Shown here: positions 42,637-42,638 of the stretch, in pieces
Position numbering within the stretch: the first letter of the stretch is position 1
How the letters are laid out: the number at the start of each line of letters is the position of its first letter
Source: Lentihominibacter faecis
GTDB lineage: Bacteria > Bacillota > Clostridia > Peptostreptococcales > Anaerovoracaceae
Direction of reading: 5' to 3'
Assembly (NCBI RefSeq): GCF_014306095.1
Contig: NZ_JACRWC010000057.1
Location: forward strand, 1-42,638
Length of the DNA: 42,638 bases
Translations under genes and position numbers: made by a program
The notes under the pieces: generated by a model
Database searches by the model: none
Told to the model about the DNA's origin: nothing
Seen by the model: the letters and a program-made list of their open reading frames with translations, nothing else

Positions 42637-42638
42637 GG

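Overview
The window reads as one contig from a low-to-mid GC Gram-positive anaerobe of the Bacillota, class Clostridia. The signs are AGGAGG-type ribosome binding sites, TTGACA/TATAAT promoters, group II ECF vitamin transporters, an iron-sulfur L-serine dehydratase, a holin-like mini-toxin and signal-peptide surface proteins with a C-terminal membrane anchor. The family cannot be fixed from sequence alone. The last 36 bases are Nextera/Tn5 adapter, so genomic sequence ends at about 42602.

Layout. (1) 1-1330 is a mobile-element mosaic: a partial DDE transposase, 25-bp tandem repeats, a 280-bp element with 19-bp perfect inverted ends, a relic of thiD, and a group II intron relic. (2) 1355-5104 encodes a large BspA-type leucine-rich-repeat surface protein behind a consensus promoter with a palindromic operator. 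(3) 5460-6600 holds broken genes (Fic-family tail, TnpV) and the second copy of the 280-bp element. (4) 6648-14838, all minus strand, is a thiamine region: thiC, DUF169, DUF445, MoxR ATPase, VWA protein, then thiM, thiE, a HAD phosphatase and thiD. ThiC would make the pyrimidine half while ThiM salvages thiazole; ThiD and ThiE finish thiamine phosphate. I find no TPP riboswitch; thiC instead has a roughly 250-nt structured leader of unknown type. (5) 15184-18937 holds an XRE regulator, L-serine dehydratase, a PepSY protein and a Na/phosphate cotransporter with PhoP-box-like repeats. (6) 19232-19564 is a candidate type I toxin-antitoxin locus.

(7) The centrepiece, 19571-38550 on the minus strand, is one apparent transcription unit of about 19 kb. 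It has a consensus promoter, a cobalamin riboswitch and a terminator, then three secreted or membrane-anchored proteins (1385, 427 and 2851 aa), each with a transcobalamin-C-terminal-like (DUF4430-type) domain. The 2851-aa protein also carries an alpha/alpha-barrel domain like the other half of intrinsic factor/transcobalamin. A cysteine-rich small protein and a complete ECF transporter follow (EcfT, fused EcfA-EcfA', S component, second EcfT). My reading is a B12-repressed system in which surface proteins capture corrinoids and the ECF transporter imports them.

(8) 38605-42602 holds eutH (ethanolamine uptake, whose catabolism is B12-dependent), a divergent imine-reductase-like oxidoreductase, a decayed duplicate of that gene's promoter and 5' end, a DUF1349 protein and a truncated VOC-family gene at the contig edge.
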